64,000 nt of DNA from Mangrovivirga cuniculi (lineage in GTDB: Bacteria; Bacteroidota; Bacteroidia; Cytophagales; Cyclobacteriaceae), in contig NZ_CP028923.1 in NCBI RefSeq assembly GCF_005166025.1, positions 3,970,001 through 4,034,000 of the forward strand. Reading direction: 5' to 3'. The notes beneath the pieces are model-generated. The model saw only the letters and a program-made list of their open reading frames with translations. It did not search any database and was not told the origin of the DNA. A program made the position numbers and the translations under genes. Below are positions 9,951-18,257 of the stretch, in pieces. The first letter of the stretch is position 1; each line of letters opens with the position of its first letter.

Positions 9951-10961
9951 ATGAATAAAATTGTCACCTTTGGAGAAATTATGATGCGTCTGGGCACTCC
10001 CGGAAATACCAGGTTTGAACAAAGTAATAGTTTCGATGCAACTTTTGGTGGTGGAGAAGCAAATGTATCAGTATCCTTATCACATTTCGGATTGGAAAGT
10101 ATGCACATTACAAGGTTTCCTGATAACGCTATCGGTCATGCTGCGACAAATTTTCTCAGGTCGAATAAAGTAGATGTTAGTGGAATCCAATACGGAGGTG
10201 AAAGAATAGGACTATATTTTCTTGAAACAGGAGGTAGCGTCAGACCAAGTAAAATAATTTATGATCGTAAAAATTCAGCCTTCGATGAAATCCAACCAGG
10301 AACGATTGATTGGGATAGTATTCTGGATGGTGCAACCTGGTTTCACTGGACCGGTATTTCTCCTGCAATTTCAAAAGGAGCCGCCGTATGTTGTAAAGAA
10401 GCAATTGACGCTGCTCATCAAAAGGGCATAACAGTTTCCGGAGATTTGAATTATAGGAAAAACCTCTGGCGATACGGTAAAACACCTCAAGAAGTTATGC
10501 CAGACTTAATATCTAAATGTGATTTACTAATTGCCAGTCCATGGGATGCAGAAAATATAATGGGTATAACGACCGATAACCCTGACAATGAAAAAGAAGA
10601 AATTTTGGTCTACTCGAAAATAATGAAACAATTTCCTAAAGTGAAAAAAATCATAAATACCAAACGAACAACAATTAGTTCAAACCATAATCTACTAATA
10701 GGTCAATTATTTGATGGTAAAAACATCATTAAATCAAAACAATATGAAATCAACCCAATTGTCGATCGAATTGGCGGCGGAGACGCATTTGTTTCGGGTT
10801 ATATATATGGAAATTTAATACTAAAAAATAATCAGGAAGCAATTGAATTTGCAGTTGCCGCCTCCGTCTTAAAGCATACCATTGAAGGCGATGTAAATAT
10901 CACAAATGTCGAAGAAGTTAATAATCTTATTAAAGGAAACACAGGTAAATTAATCAGGTAG
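9951..10961 (+). CDS. kdgK: 2-keto-3-deoxygluconate kinase, PfkB family
   Basis: This is a 336-residue ribokinase-family sugar kinase that phosphorylates KDG to KDPG with ATP. Visible motifs are the N-terminal TFGEIMMRLGTPG, the substrate-binding GGGEANVSVSLS and the C-terminal PfkB anion-hole signature DRIGGGDAFVSGYIYG with its catalytic Asp. An upstream in-frame Met at 9936 exists, but homology begins at MNKIVTFGE, so the start at 9951 is preferred. The gene lies 66 bp after the repaired PL6 stop and 9 bp before the aldolase. Adjacency of kinase and aldolase supports the KDG assignment over fructokinase. Confidence 0.9.
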   Translation: MNKIVTFGEIMMRLGTPGNTRFEQSNSFDATFGGGEANVSVSLSHFGLESMHITRFPDNAIGHAATNFLRSNKVDVSGIQYGGERIGLYFLETGGSVRPSKIIYDRKNSAFDEIQPGTIDWDSILDGATWFHWTGISPAISKGAAVCCKEAIDAAHQKGITVSGDLNYRKNLWRYGKTPQEVMPDLISKCDLLIASPWDAENIMGITTDNPDNEKEEILVYSKIMKQFPKVKKIINTKRTTISSNHNLLIGQLFDGKNIIKSKQYEINPIVDRIGGGDAFVSGYIYGNLILKNNQEAIEFAVAASVLKHTIEGDVNITNVEEVNNLIKGNTGKLIR

Positions 10962-10970
10962 TCAATCACT

Positions 10971-11642
10971 ATGGCAAGATACAATAGAATTGAAGTTATC
11001 GAACAAATGAAAGTCACTGGCATAGTACCGGTATTTCATCATCATGATATTAATATATGTAAAAAGGTAATTGACGCATGCTATAAAGGAGGCATCAGAG
11101 TCTTCGAATTCACAAATCGTGGTGAAGGCGCATTTCGAATATATGATGAGTTAAACCAGTATATTAGTAAAAACCTTCCAGATTTAATTTTGGGCATCGG
11201 ATCCATTATTGATGCTCCAACTGCTGCATTGTATCTTTCAGCTGGTGCAAACTTTATCGTTTCTCCAATTTTTAATCCTGAAATTGCTAAAATATGTAAC
11301 AGACAAAAAATTGCCTGGGTCCCTGGGTGTGGGTCTCTTACGGAAATCAACAATGCTGAAGAAATGGGTGCTGACCTGATTAAAATATTCCCGGCTCGAC
11401 AAGTTGGTGGTCCGGAATTTATTAAAGCCGTAAAAGGCCCTTGTCCATGGACTAATATAATGCCAACCGGCGGAGTCAACCCCAATGAATCTGATTTAAA
11501 AGATTGGTTTTCAGCAGGAGCACACTGTGTAGGTATGGGTTCAAAATTGATTACAAGTGATATTATTAATAATAGTAATTATGATGATCTGACACACAGT
11601 GTTCGAATTATTATTGATAATATAAAATTGTTAACGCAATAA
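10971..11642 (+). CDS. eda: KDPG aldolase (2-dehydro-3-deoxyphosphogluconate aldolase)
   Basis: This is a 223-residue class I aldolase that splits KDPG into pyruvate and glyceraldehyde 3-phosphate, the last step of alginate catabolism. The Schiff-base lysine is Lys138 in ADLIKIFPAR. The general base Glu46 is in VFEFTNRG, and the phosphate-binding MPTGGVNP follows. It is the last clear gene of the alginate operon. No obvious intrinsic terminator follows it; the next 120 bp are AT-rich and lead into a pseudogene. Confidence 0.92.
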   Translation: MARYNRIEVIEQMKVTGIVPVFHHHDINICKKVIDACYKGGIRVFEFTNRGEGAFRIYDELNQYISKNLPDLILGIGSIIDAPTAALYLSAGANFIVSPIFNPEIAKICNRQKIAWVPGCGSLTEINNAEEMGADLIKIFPARQVGGPEFIKAVKGPCPWTNIMPTGGVNPNESDLKDWFSAGAHCVGMGSKLITSDIINNSNYDDLTHSVRIIIDNIKLLTQ

Positions 11643-11763
11643 GTTATTCTTTGGCTACTATTTGAATCTCTGTAATGGTAATACGCTTAGCATCAAGGAA
11701 TTTTATTTGATTTCCCTTCAATCATTTATTAGCATCTCAGCTCAATAAAATCGTATCTTTACT

Positions 11764-12142
11764 ATGAATAAGCTAGGGGAAAAAGCAAATTTTCTCAAAT
11801 CTCTAAATAAATGGAACAATCCATACAAAATGGGAATGCTGCAGCTCTGGTAAACTAATTTACTATAGATTTTTTTTCAAGTTACCTGATATGGAACCAG
11901 TAACTTCGCATTTCGGTGTTGTAAAAGTCCATGAGAAAATGCTTGCTAATGGTCTTGGTATTAAACCAAGTACTGATGAAGTAATCATATCTTGTAATTT
12001 TGCTGTTGAGCCAGGAACTGTTGAAATGTCCAGTAAACAAGGAAAGGTATACACAAAAGCACAATACCTGACTCTATGGAAGAAAATATATAGAGGATGG
12101 AAAATCTACAGAGATGTAGTATATGTCTTTCCTGCTGAATAG
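11764..12142 (+). pseudogene. Decayed DUF4440/NTF2-like (SnoaL-fold) protein gene
   Basis: Three reading frames must be joined to read this gene. Frame one (from 11764) gives ANFLKSLNKWNN. Frame two (from 11811) gives SIQNGNAAALV. Frame three (to the stop at 12140-12142) gives LPDMEPVTSHFGVV, then FAVEPGTVEMSSKQGKVY and WKKIYRGWKIYRDVVYVF. In that order they match the usual layout of small NTF2-like DUF4440 proteins (start helix, EPV loop, W-K-I-YRD end). Two one-base deletions, near 11820 and 11851-11854, are implied. The middle (IYYRFFFK, where a D-rich LYTDDA-type motif is usual) also looks eroded, so real decay is more likely here than in the other broken genes. Function unknown; only the 83-codon third piece (11891-12142) is intact. 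Confidence 0.55.
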
Positions 12143-12154
12143 TTAAATCCTTAA

Positions 12155-12183
12155 GAATGACCTATTTATTATTCAGGTCATTC
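12155..12183. terminator. Bidirectional hairpin between convergent genes
   Basis: A 9-bp perfect inverted repeat, GAATGACCT and AGGTCATTC, with an 11-base AT loop lies between the pseudogene on the + strand and the coiled-coil gene on the - strand. No strong T run follows on either strand, so termination strength is uncertain. Confidence 0.5.
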
Positions 12184-12186
12184 ATA

Positions 12187-12915
12187 TTATGAATTTCTTT
12201 TATATTCCCTGCGCTCTCTACGATCTTCACGGCGTTCTCTTCCATCTTCTACAGACTCAACCTTATCCTCTGCCAGTTCTTTCTTTGTGGCTGCAATATC
12301 CGCTTCCATGGTTTGAGAAAACTCTTCAATTAAACGAACTAGTCTTTTTGACTTCTCCTTCAGGAAATTAACAGCGTTGAAATCTATATTTTCAATTTCC
12401 TCTAATATACTCTTTTGACGAGCAGTTCTGGCTTTTTGGATTTCAAGATCAGAGCGATCACCGCGTTTATCCCGCTTGTCATTTCTCTTGTCTCTCTTAT
12501 CATCTCTATAATCTCTTCCTTCACCAATATATCCATCCCCATTGGTAATGTCACGGGCAGATCGATTAACCTCTCTTCGAGATGAATTTAATTCAGACCT
12601 ACTTTGAGTAAGTTCTTTTTTATCTTGAAATATTTTATGCTCGCTCTGTTCAATCTCACGACGCATGTCATCAATTAAATTATTTTTGATACCCTTTGCC
12701 AGAACCAAATTGCTGGCTGCTATTGATCCCTTTAATTTTTTTATCCTAAGGTTAAAATCATTTAATTCTGAAATATCACGTTGAAGTTGAGCACGACTAA
12801 CCTTAATGCCCTTATGGTTATCAACAGCTTCTTTAGTATTTACAACAACTTGAGCATTCATACTTGTTGAAATATAAACTTGAAAAAATGCGAGTAAAAT
12901 AAAAAATCTATTCAT
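12187..12915 (-). CDS. Secreted, highly charged coiled-coil protein of unknown function
   Basis: The protein has 242 residues and no recognised domain. It starts with a Sec signal peptide (MNRFFILLAFFQVYIS..., cleavage near MNAQ). Residues about 40-125 and 160-225 are rich in Lys, Glu and Gln with heptad character and are probably coiled coil. Between them and at the end are low-complexity charged repeats: DDKRDKRNDKRDKRGDRSD near residues 137-155 and RERREDRRERREYKRNS at the C-terminus, both built on D/E-R-R or D-K-R units. It is probably periplasmic or surface-exposed. It is transcribed alone and converges with the pseudogene. A role in nucleic acid, polyanion or metal interaction could be imagined but nothing shows it. 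Confidence 0.7.
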   Translation of the reverse strand: MNRFFILLAFFQVYISTSMNAQVVVNTKEAVDNHKGIKVSRAQLQRDISELNDFNLRIKKLKGSIAASNLVLAKGIKNNLIDDMRREIEQSEHKIFQDKKELTQSRSELNSSRREVNRSARDITNGDGYIGEGRDYRDDKRDKRNDKRDKRGDRSDLEIQKARTARQKSILEEIENIDFNAVNFLKEKSKRLVRLIEEFSQTMEADIAATKKELAEDKVESVEDGRERREDRRERREYKRNS

Positions 12916-13375
12916 GGTACGTTTATAATTGTTTTTTCCTTTGATATAGTTTGAGATAAAAGGTTTAATTCAAAAAAAATAAATTCAGTTATGTGTTTTA
13001 TTGATTGTTTAAATAATATGGTAGCTATCGATATTTAAGTGCTTATAGATAACCTTATTAGGATGATCACCCATTCAATTTTATGGAAGAGTAAATATAA
13101 AGTATACTTACCAATCATTAAATAGATTACCAATTTCAACAAGAATACAAGCAATAATGAGTAATCAAAAAAGTCATTTTGAAGTTGTTTAAATAATATA
13201 ATTGAATATATACTATCAAATCGTTTTTCATCTTAGTTAAAAAACTAAATAACAGGTGAATTGACTATCTTATTTATATAAAGGCTTTTTTTGAGTAGAT
13301 GTAAGTTTTGATCAAAGGCCAACTAGCAAAACATCTTTCAATTTGATATCATTACAGATATTAAATATTTTGATT
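12916..13375. other. AT-rich intergenic region with a 15-bp direct repeat
   Basis: These 460 bp lie between two divergently transcribed genes and must hold both promoters. No ORF of note and no tRNA or IS end is seen. The 15-mer TTGTTTAAATAATAT occurs at 13005-13019 and again at 13185-13199, exactly 180 bp apart. The rest is unremarkable AT-rich sequence. Confidence 0.6.
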
Positions 13376-13741
13376 ATGCGACCAGCTATTACTATTGAGA
13401 CTTTCATCGGAAAGCTAGATACTATCCAATTTCAGGCTAACCAGGTTTTAAAAAGCAGAGCACTTCCCGAAGCTATTAATGCTTACTCCAGGTATTCGAA
13501 AAATCTTAAGGAATCAATCCTAGAACACGTCAAGGATGAAGAGATAATAGAAATTGCTAACAATATTCCTGAGTTTACTTATGAACCCGCTGAAATTAAA
13601 GCATGGCATTATATTGTCTTCCCTGTGGCAATGACAAAGAGTTTAAAAAACAAAAGTCGTTTGAGACAATGCCTGGCAATGATCACTGACGGACGAAATA
13701 AATATTCAAAAATTGAATTTTTGATCAGGGGCGAATATTAA
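13376..13741 (+). CDS. Hypothetical protein, 121 residues
   Basis: I do not recognise this family. The preferred start MRPAITIETF at 13376 skips an 11-residue upstream extension (MISLQILNILI) that reads like translated intergenic sequence. The product is soluble, mostly helical by composition, basic near the end (KNKSRLRQCLAMI) and has no signal peptide or metal motif. It stands alone on the + strand and ends 22 bp before the convergent radical SAM gene. Codon use is like that of its neighbours, so it is probably a real gene. Confidence 0.6.
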   Translation: MRPAITIETFIGKLDTIQFQANQVLKSRALPEAINAYSRYSKNLKESILEHVKDEEIIEIANNIPEFTYEPAEIKAWHYIVFPVAMTKSLKNKSRLRQCLAMITDGRNKYSKIEFLIRGEY

Positions 13742-13763
13742 AAATAAATTCAGCCGACCAAAT

Positions 13764-14687
13764 CTATTTTTTACCCATCTTTTTCATATCAAAATGCTGC
13801 TTAAAAAACTCGTCACACCACAGACAAACGTTTTTTAATTCACCACACCTTTTTCTCGCATGCTCTTCAGTAATTCCAATTGACTCTCCCATTTTGAAGG
13901 GATCTCCTTTATCTATCATTTCGAACACCGGATGACCAGCAACTCTTTTTAAAACATTACTAACTTTTTCTTTCCTGGCATCACCCATAGCATCTACTGT
14001 ACCGGGACAACATGGATTTATCGCCCACAGTTGAATGCTGATTTCCTGAGGGATATCATCTCCACCATTTAAAAAGCCAATTCCCCCACTCAACACTCCA
14101 CAAAAGTTATGCTCAGGATCTTTTTTCCAGATGTTCTTTTGTAAGGCTCTGCCTCTCGCCCAGTTTCCACCGAGCCACATATCTTCATTAGCACCCCAAT
14201 ATCCCCAGGTAACTTGTTCCTTTTTCAGATAATTTTCCTTGTCTATTAATGGGTCTTTATCGTCTCCACTTACTCCGCAACTTTCAAAGATTTCAGAAAG
14301 CTCCATCAACCGATTCCCCTGGTGTTTATGATATCGATCTATACTGGCTATGTCAAAGCGCGTTATTCCTTTCTCGATTAAGGTCTGAAGTATTTCTTTG
14401 GTTAACAGGTCTCCATTTGTTTGGAGCATTACCTGGGTATCATCGCCATATTTTTCTTTGATCTTATCGAGAATCAAATACAATTTCTTTTTCTCTGCAA
14501 GTGGTTCCCCTCCTGAAAGAATTAACCGATCTATCTTCTCAGGCATATTATCTATCACCTGCAGGCATTCTTCTTCAGAAATCCTGGTACCATGTGGACC
14601 ACTATTATTATAACAATGATCACATTTATCATTACACAATTGAGTAAAAACCCAGTATAAAGACTCTATATGATTAAAATCTCTCAT
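13764..14687 (-). CDS. Radical SAM protein with extra C-terminal cysteines, last gene of the TonB/ABC operon
   Basis: The protein has 307 residues. The canonical C-x3-C-x2-C (Cys18, Cys22, Cys25 in QLCNDKCDHCYN) binds the 4Fe-4S cluster that cleaves S-adenosylmethionine, and LSGGEPL near residue 58 binds SAM. The C-terminal half is Cys-rich: FCGVLSGG, the double Cys in INPCCPGT, and C-x6-C-x2-C in RCGELKNVCLWCDEFF. This layout resembles a SPASM/twitch-type auxiliary cluster domain. The middle (WGYWGANEDMWLGGNWARG) is unusual and Trp/Gly rich. It overlaps the ATPase gene by ATGA, so it is translationally coupled to an importer. The reaction is unknown: it could modify the imported compound, a peptide or a cofactor. 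The family is sure; the substrate is not. Confidence 0.88.
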   Translation of the reverse strand: MRDFNHIESLYWVFTQLCNDKCDHCYNNSGPHGTRISEEECLQVIDNMPEKIDRLILSGGEPLAEKKKLYLILDKIKEKYGDDTQVMLQTNGDLLTKEILQTLIEKGITRFDIASIDRYHKHQGNRLMELSEIFESCGVSGDDKDPLIDKENYLKKEQVTWGYWGANEDMWLGGNWARGRALQKNIWKKDPEHNFCGVLSGGIGFLNGGDDIPQEISIQLWAINPCCPGTVDAMGDARKEKVSNVLKRVAGHPVFEMIDKGDPFKMGESIGITEEHARKRCGELKNVCLWCDEFFKQHFDMKKMGKK

Positions 14688-15409
14688 TTTGATTCAAGTT
14701 CCTTCCAAAAATTAATTTCATTCTGTAACCCCGTTACCGAATCTTCTTGCATCTCTGATACCGAAGAATACTCCTTTAACGCTCCTTTTTTTAATAGACC
14801 ATAACGATCACCCATCAAAAGAGCTTCTTTTAAATCATGGGTAACGAAAATCGAAGTAATCTGATGCTCAACAGCTATCTTTTTATAAAACGTCTGCATC
14901 TCTGACCTTGTTTGGGCATCAAGATTTCCAAATGGCTCATCAAGCAATAGCAACCGGGGACTTGCCAGCAATGCACGACCAAAATTCACTCGTTGTTTCT
15001 GGCCTCCCGAAAGTTGACCGGTGTGCTTATCCAACTGATCTGCAATCCCAAGCTCTTCAGCCATTTCCTCAGCTTTCCTCCTGACTTCTTCTTTAGATAT
15101 TGTTTTATTTAACCTTAAAGGAAACTCCAGATTCCCTCTTACGGTCAAATGAGGAAAAAGTAATGGCTCCTGGTATAAATAAACTACTTTCCGCAGTTCA
15201 GGCTCCTGATTACTTATATTAATATTATCAAACACGATTTCACCACTATCCTGCCTCGAAAGACCAGCGATAATTTTCAACAATGTAGTCTTCCCTCCTC
15301 CTGATTTCCCAAGGACGCTTAAAGTTTTATTTAATTGCAGATCAAAAGAGATATTTTTTAATACCTCCACTTCTGAGTATTTCTTTGATATATTAGTTAC
15401 CTGTAACAT
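14684..15409 (-). CDS. ABC transporter ATPase, YnjD-like
   Basis: This is a 241-residue ABC ATPase starting at MLQVTNISKKY. The frame is open 29 codons further upstream, but that part lies inside the permease gene and is not homologous. Motifs in order are Walker A (LGKSGGGKTTLLK), the Q-loop in YQEPLLF, the signature LSGGQKQRVNFGRAL, Walker B (LLLLDEPFGNLD) and the switch His in VTHDLKEAL. It powers the two permeases encoded just upstream. Its start codon overlaps the permease stop as TAATG, and its stop overlaps the radical SAM start as ATGA, so expression is tightly coupled. Confidence 0.93.
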   Translation of the reverse strand: MLQVTNISKKYSEVEVLKNISFDLQLNKTLSVLGKSGGGKTTLLKIIAGLSRQDSGEIVFDNINISNQEPELRKVVYLYQEPLLFPHLTVRGNLEFPLRLNKTISKEEVRRKAEEMAEELGIADQLDKHTGQLSGGQKQRVNFGRALLASPRLLLLDEPFGNLDAQTRSEMQTFYKKIAVEHQITSIFVTHDLKEALLMGDRYGLLKKGALKEYSSVSEMQEDSVTGLQNEINFWKELESK

Positions 15410-16200
15410 TATTTCAATGGTGAAAATTTTATACTTTCCGACATCCACTGCCTGTTTAAAAGTAAAAGTAAAATAGGTGGTGCGATCATCAGACAAGAAG
15501 CAACAGCAGCATAGTACGGATTTGCCTCCTGAATGTACATATAGATCTGCACAGGTAATGTCTTTACCTTTCCCACTCCCAGTAAATTAGTCAGTCCAAA
15601 TTCAAACCAGGCTATTATGAAACACTGAAAAAAACAAAGACTGATGACTGGCTTACTCACCGGAACAATAACTTTAAACCATGCAGACATTTTACTTCCA
15701 CCAAGTGTTCTTGCCAATTGCTTCATATTAACAAGATCATCGTTCCAGTATCCCACAAAAAACAATACTGAATATGGATAAACGATCATAAACAAAGCTA
15801 TAACTACACCGATCAAGCTACCTGACAATCCCGCTTTAACAAAGAATACCTGGAGCATTAACGCTAAAACAACCGGTGATAATACATATGGCAAATATGC
15901 AGCTAGTAGTAGGGAGTTTTTATATCTTGACGTGTAAATCACTTCAGAGGTCACAAAACCAATAGAAACAGACAATAAAGCGGTTATCAGGGAGATGATT
16001 AAAGATAAAAGCAATCCACTCAACAAAAGGCTTTCTGAGTCTAATAGTCTTTTCCAGATATTAATATTGAAATCACCCGTGCCCAATATGGAAGGAAAAG
16101 TCCAGTTTGTAAAAAAAGAAAATACAAATATCCAGATTATCGGAAATATGATAACTGTGTAAATAAATACTTTATAAATATTTTTAAATTCTGCCATCAT
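15409..16200 (-). CDS. ABC transporter permease, second subunit (YnjC C-terminal-half-like)
   Basis: This is a 263-residue inner-membrane permease with about six hydrophobic segments and a BPD_transp_1 EAA-type loop (LARTLGGSKMSAWFKVIVPV). It belongs to the spermidine/iron/thiamine-type importer superfamily. It overlaps the first permease gene by 17 bp and shares TAATG with the ATPase gene. In Escherichia coli YnjC the two permease halves are fused in one chain; here they are separate genes. No substrate is indicated by the sequence. Confidence 0.88.
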   Translation of the reverse strand: MMAEFKNIYKVFIYTVIIFPIIWIFVFSFFTNWTFPSILGTGDFNINIWKRLLDSESLLLSGLLLSLIISLITALLSVSIGFVTSEVIYTSRYKNSLLLAAYLPYVLSPVVLALMLQVFFVKAGLSGSLIGVVIALFMIVYPYSVLFFVGYWNDDLVNMKQLARTLGGSKMSAWFKVIVPVSKPVISLCFFQCFIIAWFEFGLTNLLGVGKVKTLPVQIYMYIQEANPYYAAVASCLMIAPPILLLLLNRQWMSESIKFSPLK

Positions 16201-17023
16201 CTGCTTTAACTGATTTCTTAAGCGAAAACAAAACGATAATCAAGACAATTAGAGCATACAAAAATGCGGATCCATAAGCGACCGGTTTATCAGATAAATC
16301 AAAGCGCTGCATTTTATCAAGGATAAATACGGTAATCATTCTTGGCGACTGGCTGCCCAGTAACAAAGGAACTTCATAGGATCCGGCTACAAATACCAGG
16401 TACAAAATCAATAAGACTTTGCTTTTTATAAATAGAATTGGAAATCTGACTTTCAAACCAGCCTCTAAATTAGATGCTCCGAAGTTCTTTGCCAGAGTAA
16501 TCAAGCTATCGATCTTCTCCGAATTATGAACCCTGATGAAATAAAGAACGAAAAAAGGAAAAGCCATTACTACATGAGTTAGAATAACGATAGAACCTAA
16601 ATTATCATTTACTAATACAGGGAAATCTCCGGGAACATTAATAAGTCCTAATTGGTAGGATAGCCTCGAAATAAAGCCACCCCCAGTAAAAATCAGGTAA
16701 TGGAAAAATGCCCAGACCATCGGCGGGATACTCAGCGGAACAAACAAAATTAACTGCCCTCTACCAAACCGATCTTTAAAAAGCGGATAGATAAAATAGG
16801 CTAAGAAAAAGGAAATGATTATAGTTATGATCCCAATGAATAAACTATATAATAATGACATAATAAAACCTGAAGACAATATCTCATTCCAATATTGAAA
16901 TGTCATTCCCTTACTGAGGACACCTATGATACCCAGACTATAAAGAAAAGCGTATACCAATCCAGCCACCACCGGTATGCCGGAAATAATCAGAAATAGC
17001 GCTATGAGAATGCTTTTCTTCAA
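16184..17023 (-). CDS. ABC transporter permease, first subunit (YnjC N-terminal-half-like)
   Basis: This is a 279-residue membrane protein with about six transmembrane segments and an EAA-type cytoplasmic loop (LAKNFGASNLEAGLKVRFPI). It is the partner of the permease encoded downstream, and the two should form the heterodimeric channel. It starts 10 bp after the binding-protein gene and overlaps the second permease gene by 17 bp. The short distances place it firmly in the seven-gene operon. Confidence 0.88.
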   Translation of the reverse strand: MKKSILIALFLIISGIPVVAGLVYAFLYSLGIIGVLSKGMTFQYWNEILSSGFIMSLLYSLFIGIITIIISFFLAYFIYPLFKDRFGRGQLILFVPLSIPPMVWAFFHYLIFTGGGFISRLSYQLGLINVPGDFPVLVNDNLGSIVILTHVVMAFPFFVLYFIRVHNSEKIDSLITLAKNFGASNLEAGLKVRFPILFIKSKVLLILYLVFVAGSYEVPLLLGSQSPRMITVFILDKMQRFDLSDKPVAYGSAFLYALIVLIIVLFSLKKSVKADDGRI

Positions 17024-17033
17024 TTAATTAATA

Positions 17034-18251
17034 TTATTCCTCGATTATTTTTTCTCTGAAATCCTCAAAAAGCCTGATCATATACTCAGGAGCGGGCTCT
17101 TCTAATGCATGCTGATAAATCTCCTCTCTATCTGGAGCATATTTCCTTTCTTCAATAGAATTAAAAGCTACTCTGACACTATCCGGTAGTTTATTCATTG
17201 CCAATACAGTACCATCCCCCCAAACAGAAGGCTTCATTTTGTGCAATTGAGCCTCCGGACTGATCAGAAAATTAATCACTAAAGCTGCAGCCTCCTTATT
17301 GTCTGACCCTTCTACGATTCCCAGGTAATGAGAATTTCTAATTGTCCCTTCGTTAAACACGAATGATCGTGAAGATTCTGGAAACAGTCCCTGTAATATT
17401 TTATTATCGACCTCTCCATCATTATTGCTCATTGTAAATGCTAATTCTCCATTGGAAAACAATTGATGCATTTGAGCAATATTAGCCGGGAATGTGTTTC
17501 CTCCACGCCACATATAGGGTTTAATTTCCCTGATATAATCCCATAACTCCTCACTGTATTTGGCATAAACCTTCTCTGAAAATTCACCGGTAAAGAGCTG
17601 AGGATTTCCAGATAATCCGATCATCCATGATTTTAATAATGTTATCCCGGTAAAGTCGTTACTCAGAGTAAATTGTCCAGGGTTATTTTTCATCCACACT
17701 TTTAACTCTGTAAGAGATTTCGGTGGTTCATCAACTTTACTTTTATTATAAATCAAAGCTAGTTGTACATTTCCCCAGGGACACTCAAAACCATCGATTG
17801 GCTGTTGAAAATCTTTGTTAATAAATTTATTGGAAAAGTCTATCAAATCTGTATTGGGCAGTTTATTAAGAAATGGACCGTGAAGGGCGTCGATTTGACG
17901 TAATTGATAGAAAGTTTCACCGTTGATCCACAACATATCCAGTTCACTAGCTGAGTTTCCCGCCTCCAACTCCGCAATTAACGTACTAACAATCTGATTC
18001 CCCTGTCCTGAGACAATTTCCAGATCGATCCCAAACTTTTCTTTCACATTTGGGACCACATAAGAAGAAACATACTCATTAATGTAGGGATCACCCTGCC
18101 ACATCATCCAGGTTACTTTCTTACCCCTGGCTTCGTTGAGCACTTCATTCCATTCATCAGAAATCTCTTTACTATCTGTACTATGTTGTTTTTCTGAATC
18201 ACACCCGGAAAGGATGATTATCAATACAAAAAATATATTTCTAAACATCAT
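17034..18251 (-). CDS. ABC transporter substrate-binding lipoprotein, YnjB-like
   Basis: The 405-residue protein has lipobox ILSGC (Cys17) and a two-lobe extracellular solute-binding fold. Stretches typical of the YnjB family are MMWQGDPYINEYV near residue 49, LDMLWINGETFYQL, LHGPFLNKLPN and GFECPWGNVQLALIYN. The natural ligand of YnjB proteins is not established; annotation as a thiamine binder is only a database habit. In Bacteroidota the lipid anchor would hold it at the inner membrane or in the periplasm, to receive substrate from the TonB receptor encoded 6 bp upstream. The permease gene follows after 10 bp. Confidence 0.84.
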   Translation of the reverse strand: MMFRNIFFVLIIILSGCDSEKQHSTDSKEISDEWNEVLNEARGKKVTWMMWQGDPYINEYVSSYVVPNVKEKFGIDLEIVSGQGNQIVSTLIAELEAGNSASELDMLWINGETFYQLRQIDALHGPFLNKLPNTDLIDFSNKFINKDFQQPIDGFECPWGNVQLALIYNKSKVDEPPKSLTELKVWMKNNPGQFTLSNDFTGITLLKSWMIGLSGNPQLFTGEFSEKVYAKYSEELWDYIREIKPYMWRGGNTFPANIAQMHQLFSNGELAFTMSNNDGEVDNKILQGLFPESSRSFVFNEGTIRNSHYLGIVEGSDNKEAAALVINFLISPEAQLHKMKPSVWGDGTVLAMNKLPDSVRVAFNSIEERKYAPDREEIYQHALEEPAPEYMIRLFEDFREKIIEE

Positions 18252-18257
18252 TAATTA

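Noticed and set aside
11081-11485. 134-codon ORF antisense to the KDPG aldolase
   Set aside because: It mirrors conserved aldolase codons and has no independent features.
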